Shown here piece by piece: positions 1 to 6,356 of a DNA stretch of 6,511 nt. The stretch comes from Candidatus Aminicenantota bacterium (GTDB taxonomy: Bacteria > Acidobacteriota > Aminicenantia > UBA2199): positions 1 through 6,511 of the forward strand of contig JAGLQA010000403.1 of NCBI GenBank assembly GCA_023137075.1, written 5' to 3'. The notes below the pieces were generated by a model. The model had not been told where the DNA came from, did no database searches, and worked only from the letters and a program-made list of their open reading frames with translations. The translations under genes and the position numbers were made by a program. Numbering within the stretch: position 1 is the stretch's first letter; every line of letters starts with the position of its first letter.

Positions 1-3000
1 TTTACCAGGTGGATGGGCCGGTCCCCCCAGGACATAGAGGACCAGGTCACCTATCCGCTGACCGTTTCGCTGCTGGGGGTTCCTGGAGTTAAAACCGTGC
101 GCAGTTACTCCATGTTCGGGTTTTCCTCTATTTATGTTATTTTCAAAGAGGGAGTGGATTTTTACTGGTCCCGGTCGCGGATATTGGAAAAGTTGAACAG
201 TCTTTCCGCGGGGACGCTGCCGCAGAATGTGAAGCCCACGTTGGGCCCGGACGCCACCGCGTTGGGGCAAATATTCTGGTACACGCTGGAGGGCCGGGAT
301 GAAGCGGGCAATCCCACCGGTGGGTGGGACCTGCACGAGCTGCGCACCATCCAGGATTGGTATGTCCGCTACGCCATGCTTTCGGCCGACGGTATCAGTG
401 AAGTGGCGTCGATAGGTGGATTTATACAGGAGTATCAAATCGATGTAGACCCGGATGCCATGCGTGCCTACAACGTAAACCTGGAGGAAGTATTCTCAGC
501 CGTCAAAATGTCCAACCTGGATGTGGGGGCCCGTACCATCGAGATCAACAAAGTGGAATACATGATACGTGGGTTGGGATTTGTTAAGAATATCGGGGAC
601 ATTGAAAATTCCGTTATAAAGATGAACGAGAATGTCCCGATATATATAAAAAACATCGCTAAAGTGACCCTCGGCCCGGCGCTGCGGCGCGGCGCACTGG
701 ACAAGGAAGGTTCCGAAGTCGTGGGCGGAGTGGCAGTAGTGCGGTACGGTGATAACCCTTTGAAAGCAATCAAAAACCTTAAGAAAAAAATCGAAATAAT
801 CGCCCCGGGCCTCCCCAAAAAAACACTGGCAGACGGACGGGTCAGCCAGGTCAAGATCGTTCCCTTTTACGACCGAAGCGGCCTGATCTATGAAACCCTG
901 GGCACCCTCAATACCGCATTAACGGAAGAAATCCTGGTGACCATCATCGTAGTGCTCCTGATGTTGATGAACCTGAGGAGCTCCGTACTAATCTCAGGGC
1001 TGCTGCCCCTGGCGGTGCTGATGTCCTTTATTGCCATGAAATATTTCCATGTGGACGCCAATATCGTGGCGCTTTCCGGTATAGCCATTGCCATAGGAAC
1101 AATGGTGGACATGGGCATTGTGATCGTCGAAAATATCGTAAGACACCTCGACCGTGCCGGGACCGGTGAGAACCGCCTGCAGGTGGTATTCCGCGCCACT
1201 CGTGAAGTGGGAAGCGCCGTGCTGACGGCAGTGGCTACCACGGTGGTCAGTTTCTTGCCGGTCTTTACCATGGTAGCGGCGGAAGGAAAACTCTTCAAAC
1301 CCCTTGCTTTTACCAAAACCTTTGCATTGATCGCCTCAATTATCGTGGCGCTGGTGATTATTCCCCCTTATGCCCAATTGCTGCTGGCCGGCAAAAAACC
1401 ATCCCGCAAACTGAAAGAAGTCTTTTCCATCGCCGGGATGCTCATCGGACTTATCGCCATCTTTTTCCTATCCTGGTGGATCGGTTTGATACTGGTAATG
1501 GTGGGAGGATACCATTTGTTTGAGAAACGGGTTTCACCGGGTGTGCAAAAGCAGGTAAAAAAGGGAATAAATTTCCTGGCGGTTTTTGTAGTAGGAATCA
1601 TCCTGGCCAAACACTGGCTGCCCCTGGGGCCGGAAAAGGGACTGTTTCTTAATTTTCTTTTTGTGGCGGTAATCATCGGTGGTATTCTTGCTTTATTCCG
1701 TTTTTTTGAGCGCATCTACGGCAGGCTGCTGCACTGGGTGCTGGGCCATAAAGGATTATTTGTCGCGGTGGTTGGAGTGTTAATTTTTTTTGGTGCGTTG
1801 AGTTGGTTGGGATTCAATACCTTTTTCGGCTGGTTCCCTGATCCCATCAAACGTTTCGCACCCATATCCTATATAGCGCATAAATTCCCCGGTTTTGGAA
1901 AGGAATTTATGCCTCCCCTGGATGAAGGTTCGTTTCTATACATGCCCACCACCATGCCGCATGCGTCCATAGGCGAGGCGTTGGACATTCTAAAGAAGCA
2001 AGACATGGGCTTTGCCGGGATTCCCGAAGTGGATACCGCGGTGGGAAAACTGGGACGGGCCGATACTCCCCTGGACCCGGCGCCGGTGTCCATGATCGAG
2101 ACGGTTATCAATTACAAACCGCAGTACAAAGTAAACAACAGCGGTAGGCGGATGCGGTTCCGTTTCGACCCGGGCCAGGAGGATTTTGTTCGGGGTGAGG
2201 ACGGCGCTCCCTTGCCCGGCCCAGACGGTGAGCCTTACCAGGTTCAAGGAAAATACCTCCGGGATGACGGGGGGAATTTAATCCCGGACAGCGCCGGTTA
2301 CCCGTTCCGGTTATGGCGGCCGGCCCTGGACCCGGATTTGAACCCCGACAGGAAGGCGTGGCCGGGTATTCAGTCATCCAAAGACATCTGGGATGAAATT
2401 TTAAAAGCCGGAAAGATTCCCGGCACCACGTCGGCCCCTTTTTTACAGCCCATTTCGGCCCGCATCGTAATGCTCCAGAGCGGCATGCGCGCGCCCATGG
2501 GCATCAAGATCAAGGGACCGGACCTGGAAACCATTGAAAAAGTGGGCCTTCTATTTGAAAAATATCTCAAAGAGGTGCCTTCGGTCGAGCCATCGGCCGT
2601 TATTGCGGACCGTATCATCGGAAAGCCTTACCTGGAAATCGGGATTCAGCGGGAAGCCATTGCCCGCTACGGTATCCATATCCAAAAGGTTCAGAAGGTG
2701 ATCGAAGTGGCAATTGGAGGGAAACAAATCACAACCACCGTGGAAGGACGGGAGCGTTACCCGGTGAGGGTGCGGTACATGCGGGAACTGCGGAACAGCC
2801 TGGAATCCCTTCAAAGAATCCTGGTGCCTGCGCCCGGCGGTGCTCAAATCCCACTGGGCCAGTTGGTAAAAATCAACTATGTACGCGGACCCCAGGTTAT
2901 CAAAAGTGAAGATACCTTCCTGGTTGGTTACGTCCTTTTCGATAAAAAACCCGGTTTCGCCGAAGTGGATGTGGTGGAAGAAGCACAAAGGTACTTGAAA

Positions 3001-3666
3001 CATAAAGAAGATTCCGGTGAATTTGAACGACCCACGGGTATCGATTACACCTTTGCCGGCAGTTATGAGAACCAGGTCCGTTCGGAGGAGAAATTAATGC
3101 TCATACTGCCGTTGGCGCTTTTTGTCATTTTCCTGCTGCTTTACTTCCAGTTTAAGCGGGCATCCACCACATTCCTGGTTTTTTCCGGGATCGTTGTTGC
3201 CTGGGCCGGGGGGTTTATTTTGATCTGGCTTTACGGTCAGTCGTGGTTTATGAATTTTCCTGTTTTCGGTGTGAACATGCAGGAACTTTTCCAGGTGCAT
3301 CCGATTAATCTAAGTGTTGCCGTCTGGGTGGGTTTCCTGGCCCTATTCGGTATTGCATCCGACAATGGTGTGATTGTTGCCACTTATTTGGACCAGGTAT
3401 TCGCAAAAAAATCGCCCAAAACCCTGGAAGAGATACGCGAAGCCACCGTGGAAGCCGGGGTTCGCCGGGTTCGACCGGCACTGATGACGGCAGGCACCAC
3501 AATACTGGCTCTTTTACCCATCTTGACTTCCACCGGCAGAGGCGCCGATATCATGGTGCCGATGGCGATTCCCTCTTTCGGGGGAATGTTCCTGGCCTTA
3601 ATCACCCTGTTCATCGTCCCCGTCGGTTACTGCTGGCTAAAGGAACTCCGGTTCAAAAAAAATTGA
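1..3666 (+). CDS. cusA: CusA/CzcA-family heavy-metal RND efflux pump, 5'-truncated by the window edge
   Basis: Inner-membrane proton-driven pump that, with a periplasmic adaptor and outer-membrane channel (neither visible), exports metal ions, probably Cu(I)/Ag(I). The frame is open from base 1, and the first residues already match CusA around its QVTYPL segment, so ATG 13 is internal and about 55 residues with TM1 are missing. Numbering from the first visible codon: TM2-TM6 at about 311-464, TM7 584-604, TM8-TM12 about 1031-1212. The TM4 motif GTMVD...VEN gives D370 and E377. The three periplasmic methionines of CusA (M573/M623/M672) correspond to M648, M698 and M824. The visible 1221 residues exceed full-length CusA (about 1047) because of insertions near 467-578, 604-632, 711-792 and 1078-1101. 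Similar long homologues occur, from memory, in Bacteroidota and other anaerobe-rich phyla. The stop is TGA at 3664. Family assignment is secure; metal specificity is inferred from the motifs. Confidence 0.93.
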   Translation, partial: FTRWMGRSPQDIEDQVTYPLTVSLLGVPGVKTVRSYSMFGFSSIYVIFKEGVDFYWSRSRILEKLNSLSAGTLPQNVKPTLGPDATALGQIFWYTLEGRDEAGNPTGGWDLHELRTIQDWYVRYAMLSADGISEVASIGGFIQEYQIDVDPDAMRAYNVNLEEVFSAVKMSNLDVGARTIEINKVEYMIRGLGFVKNIGDIENSVIKMNENVPIYIKNIAKVTLGPALRRGALDKEGSEVVGGVAVVRYGDNPLKAIKNLKKKIEIIAPGLPKKTLADGRVSQVKIVPFYDRSGLIYETLGTLNTALTEEILVTIIVVLLMLMNLRSSVLISGLLPLAVLMSFIAMKYFHVDANIVALSGIAIAIGTMVDMGIVIVENIVRHLDRAGTGENRLQVVFRATREVGSAVLTAVATTVVSFLPVFTMVAAEGKLFKPLAFTKTFALIASIIVALVIIPPYAQLLLAGKKPSRKLKEVFSIAGMLIGLIAIFFLSWWIGLILVMVGGYHLFEKRVSPGVQKQVKKGINFLAVFVVGIILAKHWLPLGPEKGLFLNFLFVAVIIGGILALFRFFERIYGRLLHWVLGHKGLFVAVVGVLIFFGALSWLGFNTFFGWFPDPIKRFAPISYIAHKFPGFGKEFMPPLDEGSFLYMPTTMPHASIGEALDILKKQDMGFAGIPEVDTAVGKLGRADTPLDPAPVSMIETVINYKPQYKVNNSGRRMRFRFDPGQEDFVRGEDGAPLPGPDGEPYQVQGKYLRDDGGNLIPDSAGYPFRLWRPALDPDLNPDRKAWPGIQSSKDIWDEILKAGKIPGTTSAPFLQPISARIVMLQSGMRAPMGIKIKGPDLETIEKVGLLFEKYLKEVPSVEPSAVIADRIIGKPYLEIGIQREAIARYGIHIQKVQKVIEVAIGGKQITTTVEGRERYPVRVRYMRELRNSLESLQRILVPAPGGAQIPLGQLVKINYVRGPQVIKSEDTFLVGYVLFDKKPGFAEVDVVEEAQRYLKHKEDSGEFERPTGIDYTFAGSYENQVRSEEKLMLILPLALFVIFLLLYFQFKRASTTFLVFSGIVVAWAGGFILIWLYGQSWFMNFPVFGVNMQELFQVHPINLSVAVWVGFLALFGIASDNGVIVATYLDQVFAKKSPKTLEEIREATVEAGVRRVRPALMTAGTTILALLPILTSTGRGADIMVPMAIPSFGGMFLALITLFIVPVGYCWLKELRFKKN
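1399..1734 (+). other. Extra hydrophobic insertion in the pump between TM6 and TM7
   Basis: Residues about 467-578 of the visible pump replace what is a short cytoplasmic linker of roughly 20 residues in E. coli CusA. The stretch contains hydrophobic runs at about 475-504 (long enough for one or two helices), 524-541 and 548-567, separated by basic segments such as KKPSRKLK and KQVKKG. This suggests three or four additional membrane passes on top of the usual twelve. The number of passes is judged by eye; an even number is needed to keep TM7 in its normal orientation. Confidence 0.6.
2188..2313 (+). repeat. Degenerate protein repeat, two units 23 codons apart, in the pump's periplasmic insertion
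   Basis: Inside the periplasmic insertion (residues about 711-792 of the visible pump), unit 1 (2188-2244, beginning VRGEDGAPLP) aligns without gaps to unit 2 (2257-2313, beginning LRDDGGNLIP). Shared positions are R, acidic, G, a hydrophobic followed by P, a later G, then P-aromatic. The pattern suggests a pair of Gly/Pro-rich beta-hairpin-like units. It is visible in protein only, since the DNA copies have diverged, so the duplication is old. Function is unknown. Confidence 0.5.
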
Positions 3667-3699
3667 AGCTAAATAAAATAGAAAAAAGGAGATTAAGAA

Positions 3700-4881
3700 A
3701 TGGTAGTAAATGAAATCAAATCACGCGTTTTTTATGTAGGTGTACGGGACTGGGACCGGCGGTTGTTCGATGATCTAATCCCCCTTCCCGACGGCACCAG
3801 CTACAATGCGTATCTTATTAAAGGCAGCGAAAAAACGGCGCTGATAGATTCGGTGGACCCGCCCAAATCCGCGGAATTAATGACAAACCTGGAAAGGTTA
3901 AAGGTAGAATCCATCGATTACCTGGTATGCAATCATACCGAACAAGATCACTCCGGGGCCATCCCCGATGTGCTTGAGAAGTACCCCGGGGCAAAGGTCG
4001 TTGCCAACCAAAAATGCAAAGGGTTATTAAAGGATCATCTTTTAATCCCCGAAGAGAAATTCATTACCGTGGAAGACGGAGAAACGATCTCGCTGGGTGA
4101 TAAAACGCTGGAATTCGTAATGACCCCCTGGGTTCACTGGCCCGAAACCATGTGCACTTATCTGAGAGAAGATAAAATTCTTTTCTCCTGTGACTTTTTC
4201 GGTTCCCATCTTGCCGGCAGCGATCTTTTTGTTCAAAATGAGCCGAAGGTAATCGAGGATGCCAAAAGATATTATGCGGAGATTATGATGCCTTTCCGGG
4301 GTATCATCAAGAAAAATATAGAAAAGATCGAGCCCCTGGATTTCGAGATCATTGCCCCAAGTCACGGTCCCCTTTACGACAAACCCGGGATTATCGTCAA
4401 TGCCTACAAGGAATGGATAGCCGATAAAGTGGAAAATGTAGTATTGATTCCCTATGTATCGATGCATGGCAGTACGGAAGCAATGGTTTTTTTTCTCATT
4501 GAAAAACTGATGGAAAAGGGCATTACAGTCAAGCCCTTTAATCTTACCAGGACCGACCTGGGTGAATTGGCCATGTCGTTGGTAGATGCTGCCACGATTG
4601 TCCTCGGAACACCCACGGTTTTGACGGGGCCCCACCCGGCGGCTGTTTACGCGGTCACTCTTGTCAATGCCTTAAGACCGAAACTAAAATTTGCCACTAT
4701 AATCGGTTCCTATGGCTGGGGTGGAAAAACCGTAGAGATCATTAAAAACAACATGACCAATCTAAAGGTGGAGCTGCTTGACCCGGTTTTGGTCAAAGGC
4801 GTTCCGAAGGAAGAGGATTTCAAAGCCCTGGAAAAATTGGCCGAAAAGATCGCGGCAAAACACAAAGAGTTAAAAATATAG
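3700..4881 (+). CDS. fprA: FprA-type class A flavodiiron protein (O2/NO reductase)
   Basis: Cytoplasmic enzyme that reduces O2 to water or NO to N2O with electrons usually supplied by rubredoxin. The 393 residues have the standard class A length: a metallo-beta-lactamase-like diiron domain (about 1-245) and a flavodoxin domain (about 247-390). All diiron ligands are present: H79, E81, D83 and H84 in the HxExDH motif, H146, bridging D165 and H222. The FMN phosphate loop is SMHGST at 254-259, with further flavin-contact segments near TPT 304-306 and SYGWGG 337-342. No C-terminal rubredoxin or flavin reductase domain is fused, so an external donor is needed. The start is supported by AAGGAG at 3686-3691, 8 bases upstream, and by the family's usual N-terminus. 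It lies 33 bases after the pump gene with no terminator between them. O2 versus NO preference cannot be read from the sequence. Confidence 0.97.
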   Translation: MVVNEIKSRVFYVGVRDWDRRLFDDLIPLPDGTSYNAYLIKGSEKTALIDSVDPPKSAELMTNLERLKVESIDYLVCNHTEQDHSGAIPDVLEKYPGAKVVANQKCKGLLKDHLLIPEEKFITVEDGETISLGDKTLEFVMTPWVHWPETMCTYLREDKILFSCDFFGSHLAGSDLFVQNEPKVIEDAKRYYAEIMMPFRGIIKKNIEKIEPLDFEIIAPSHGPLYDKPGIIVNAYKEWIADKVENVVLIPYVSMHGSTEAMVFFLIEKLMEKGITVKPFNLTRTDLGELAMSLVDAATIVLGTPTVLTGPHPAAVYAVTLVNALRPKLKFATIIGSYGWGGKTVEIIKNNMTNLKVELLDPVLVKGVPKEEDFKALEKLAEKIAAKHKELKI

Positions 4882-4885
4882 GAGG
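4880..4885 (+). promoter_or_regulatory. Shine-Dalgarno AGGAGG overlapping the fprA stop codon
   Basis: The fprA stop TAG (4879-4881) shares its AG with a perfect AGGAGG, which sits 5 bases before the ATG at 4891. Ribosomes ending fprA therefore finish on the next gene's binding site, which favours translational coupling of the flavodiiron and erythrin-like proteins and fixes the start of the latter. Confidence 0.85.
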
Positions 4886-4890
4886 AAAAG

Positions 4891-5364
4891 ATGATTCAAT
4901 TTACATCCGGTGACGCAGTGGAATGTGCGGTTCAAATCGAGGAAAACGGGGAAACGTTCTATCGCCGCATGGCGGAGAAATTCGATGACCCCGAGGTAAA
5001 AAAACTTTTTACTTTCCTGATAAAAGAGGAAAGCAAACACAAAGAAGTATATGCCGGAATGCTCTCGAAATTGGAAAAACATACAACTTTAGAGAACTAC
5101 CCGGAAGAGTACTATGCCTATTTGAAGGCCTATGTGGAAAAGGTAATTTTCTCCCCCGAGAGATTGGAAGAGGAGATGTACCGGATAAAAGACGAAAAAT
5201 CCGCCATTGATTTTGCCATAAGAGCCGAACTGGAAACGATATTGTATTACGAGGAAATGAAAAAGCTTGTTAAAGAAAAGGATCAGGAGTTGATAGAAAA
5301 AATCATAGCGGAAGAACGGAAGCATTTCCTGGAGTTGTCCGAGTTGAGTCTTAAAATATGCTGA
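4891..5364 (+). CDS. Stand-alone erythrin-type (ferritin-like) diiron protein without rubredoxin domain
   Basis: Soluble four-helix-bundle protein of 157 residues in the broad rubrerythrin/ferritin-like family (COG1633-type), probably an H2O2-reducing or iron-handling diiron protein. Helix A carries E17 (ExxGxxFY pattern), helix B E47xxH50, helix C E113 and E115, and helix D E142xxH145, which gives the two ExxH motifs expected of a diiron site. Helix C has ExE rather than the ExxE pair of true rubrerythrins, and there is no CxxC zinc/iron ribbon at the C-terminus. The protein would therefore need an outside electron donor or another role. It begins 9 bases after fprA and is translationally coupled to it. 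It is charged, with no signal peptide or membrane segment. The fold is confident, the exact reaction is not. Confidence 0.87.
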   Translation: MIQFTSGDAVECAVQIEENGETFYRRMAEKFDDPEVKKLFTFLIKEESKHKEVYAGMLSKLEKHTTLENYPEEYYAYLKAYVEKVIFSPERLEEEMYRIKDEKSAIDFAIRAELETILYYEEMKKLVKEKDQELIEKIIAEERKHFLELSELSLKIC

Positions 5365-5381
5365 AAGTTTTAAGGTTAGGT

Positions 5382-5396
5382 TGATAATAATTAAAA
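5382..5396. promoter_or_regulatory. PerR-box-like operator candidate upstream of rubrerythrin
   Basis: TGATAATAATTAAAA matches 12 of the 14 defined positions of the PerR consensus TTATAATnATTATAA, with near-symmetric half-sites around 5389. It lies in the 56-base gap between the erythrin-like gene and rubrerythrin, where a peroxide-responsive operator would make sense: PerR is known to control rubrerythrin and other oxygen-defence genes in clostridia and Desulfovibrio. No clear -35/-10 pair is seen nearby. The gap is very AT-rich, so a chance match is possible. The rest of the gap (5365-5420) holds no terminator hairpin. Confidence 0.4.
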
Positions 5397-5420
5397 AAAT
5401 AAAATAAGGAGAAATAAAAA

Positions 5421-5936
5421 ATGTCTAAAACAGAAGAAAATTTAAAAGCCGCATTTGCCGGTGAATCCCAGGCAAGAAACAAGTATGACTATTTTGCCAA
5501 AGTTGCCCGAAAGGAAGGCTATCACTACATAGCGGAAATTCTTGAAGAGACCGCCCTCAATGAGATGCGGCACGCCAAAGATGAATTCACACTGCTGCAG
5601 GGGATTGGAGACACTAAAGCAAACCTGAAAGCAGCCATTGAAGGTGAAAATTATGAACACACCGAGATGTACCCCACCTTTGCTAAAGAGGCGGAAGAAG
5701 AGGGTAACCTGGAAGCCGCCCGTTTGTTCAAGCAGATAGCCAAAGTTGAGCAGGAACATGAAGCGAGATACAAAAAACTCCTGGAAATGGTAGAAAAGGG
5801 AACTGTATACAAAAGAGAAAAGCCGGTTAGATGGAAATGCCTGAAATGCGGATACATTCATGAAGGAACCGAGCCCCCGGAAAAATGCCCGTCCTGTCAG
5901 CATCCCAGGGAGTATTATAAGCCGGAATGCCTTTAA
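5421..5936 (+). CDS. rbr: Rubrerythrin (NADH/rubredoxin-linked H2O2 reductase)
   Basis: Cytoplasmic peroxidase that reduces H2O2 to water at a diiron centre, protecting anaerobes from oxidative stress. The 171 residues are slightly shorter than the ~191 of Desulfovibrio rubrerythrin. The N-terminal bundle shows E15 in GESQARN, E48xxH51, the helix C pair E76 and E79 in GENYEH, and E110xxH113, so all seven classical ligand positions are filled. A C-terminal rubredoxin-like ribbon has C140xxC143 and C156xxC159 for a single iron, allowing electron transfer within the dimer. AAGGAG at 5406-5411, 9 bases upstream, supports the start. The gene is third in the oxygen-defence cluster, preceded by an AT-rich gap with a PerR-box-like site, so it may also have its own promoter. 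Nothing in the sequence suggests damage. Confidence 0.98.
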   Translation: MSKTEENLKAAFAGESQARNKYDYFAKVARKEGYHYIAEILEETALNEMRHAKDEFTLLQGIGDTKANLKAAIEGENYEHTEMYPTFAKEAEEEGNLEAARLFKQIAKVEQEHEARYKKLLEMVEKGTVYKREKPVRWKCLKCGYIHEGTEPPEKCPSCQHPREYYKPECL

Positions 5937-5969
5937 TGGCGGCAAAAAATAAAAAAAAGGAGAAAAAAA

Positions 5970-6344
5970 ATGGCAAAAAAATTAGAAGTTTACAAATGTG
6001 AAATTTGTGGTAATATTGTCGAGGTCATTCACGGCGGCGCCGGCACCCTGGTTTGCTGTGGACAAGACATGAAGCTTATGAAAGAGAATACGGTTGACGC
6101 GGCTCAGGAGAAGCATGTGCCGGTAATCGAAAAAACAACAGAAGGTATCCTGGTAAAAGTCGGCGGTGTCGCTCATCCCATGGAAGAGAAACATCATATC
6201 GAATGGATCGAGGTAATTGCCGACGGGAAGAGTTACCGCCAATTTTTAAATCCCGGGGATAAGCCGGAGGCGCTCTTTAAAATTGAAGCAAAAGAGGTTA
6301 CCGCCCGGGAGTACTGTAATTTGCACGGCTTCTGGAAAAGCTGA
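5970..6344 (+). CDS. dfx: Desulfoferrodoxin, two-iron superoxide reductase
   Basis: Cytoplasmic enzyme that reduces superoxide to H2O2 without releasing O2. The N-terminal desulforedoxin domain binds Center I iron with C10, C13, C29 and C30. The C-terminal domain carries the Center II Fe(His)4Cys site with H49, H69, H75, H119 and axial C116, and the E47-K48 pair next to H49 that gates substrate and proton access. These positions match the Desulfovibrio type I enzyme exactly, and the 124-residue length is typical. The start is set by AAGGAG at 5957-5962, 7 bases upstream, in an extremely A-rich leader. It follows rbr by 33 bases, and the H2O2 it makes is the substrate of rubrerythrin. The C-terminus (CNLHGFWKS) is the natural family end, so the gene is complete although foreign-looking kinase sequence follows at once. 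Confidence 0.98.
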   Translation: MAKKLEVYKCEICGNIVEVIHGGAGTLVCCGQDMKLMKENTVDAAQEKHVPVIEKTTEGILVKVGGVAHPMEEKHHIEWIEVIADGKSYRQFLNPGDKPEALFKIEAKEVTAREYCNLHGFWKS

Positions 6345-6356
6345 TTTCGAGAAGCC
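6327..6356 (+). repeat. Quasi-palindrome (hairpin) around the superoxide reductase stop codon
   Basis: Arms 6327-6338 (GGCTTCTGGAAA) and 6345-6356 (TTTCGAGAAGCC) pair at 11 of 12 positions, with one G-G mismatch. The six-base loop AGCTGA is the last sense codon plus the TGA stop. No T-run follows (the next bases are AACATCGTA), so it is not a complete intrinsic terminator. Its right edge coincides with the point where kinase homology begins. It may be a terminator stem that lost its U-tract through a rearrangement, a sequence-conversion product, or an amplification/assembly artefact. Confidence 0.7.

Noticed and set aside
13..15. ATG at 13 as the true start of the metal pump
   Set aside because: The frame is open to base 1, there is no Shine-Dalgarno, and homology to CusA continues upstream of this Met; TM1 and the N-terminus are missing, so the gene starts outside the window.
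3523..3552. TTGACT followed by GATATC as a possible promoter for fprA inside the pump gene
   Set aside because: The -10 match is poor, the sequence encodes conserved pump residues, and it is about 150 bases from fprA; not better than chance.
4042..4635. Long open frame on the minus strand opposite fprA (197 codons)
   Set aside because: It lies entirely within a textbook flavodiiron gene with all metal ligands intact; the minus-strand product has no recognisable domain and no ribosome site, so it is a codon-bias shadow.
5442..5945. Minus-strand open frame opposite rubrerythrin (167 codons)
   Set aside because: Same reasoning: the plus-strand rubrerythrin is complete and unambiguous, and the antisense product is a Phe-rich shadow of Lys/Glu-rich coding sequence.
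5936..6001. Small frame starting ATG that overlaps the rbr stop (TAATG), about 21 codons of mostly Lys
   Set aside because: It has no ribosome site of its own, is low-complexity A-rich sequence, and overlaps the dfx ribosome site and start; most likely chance.
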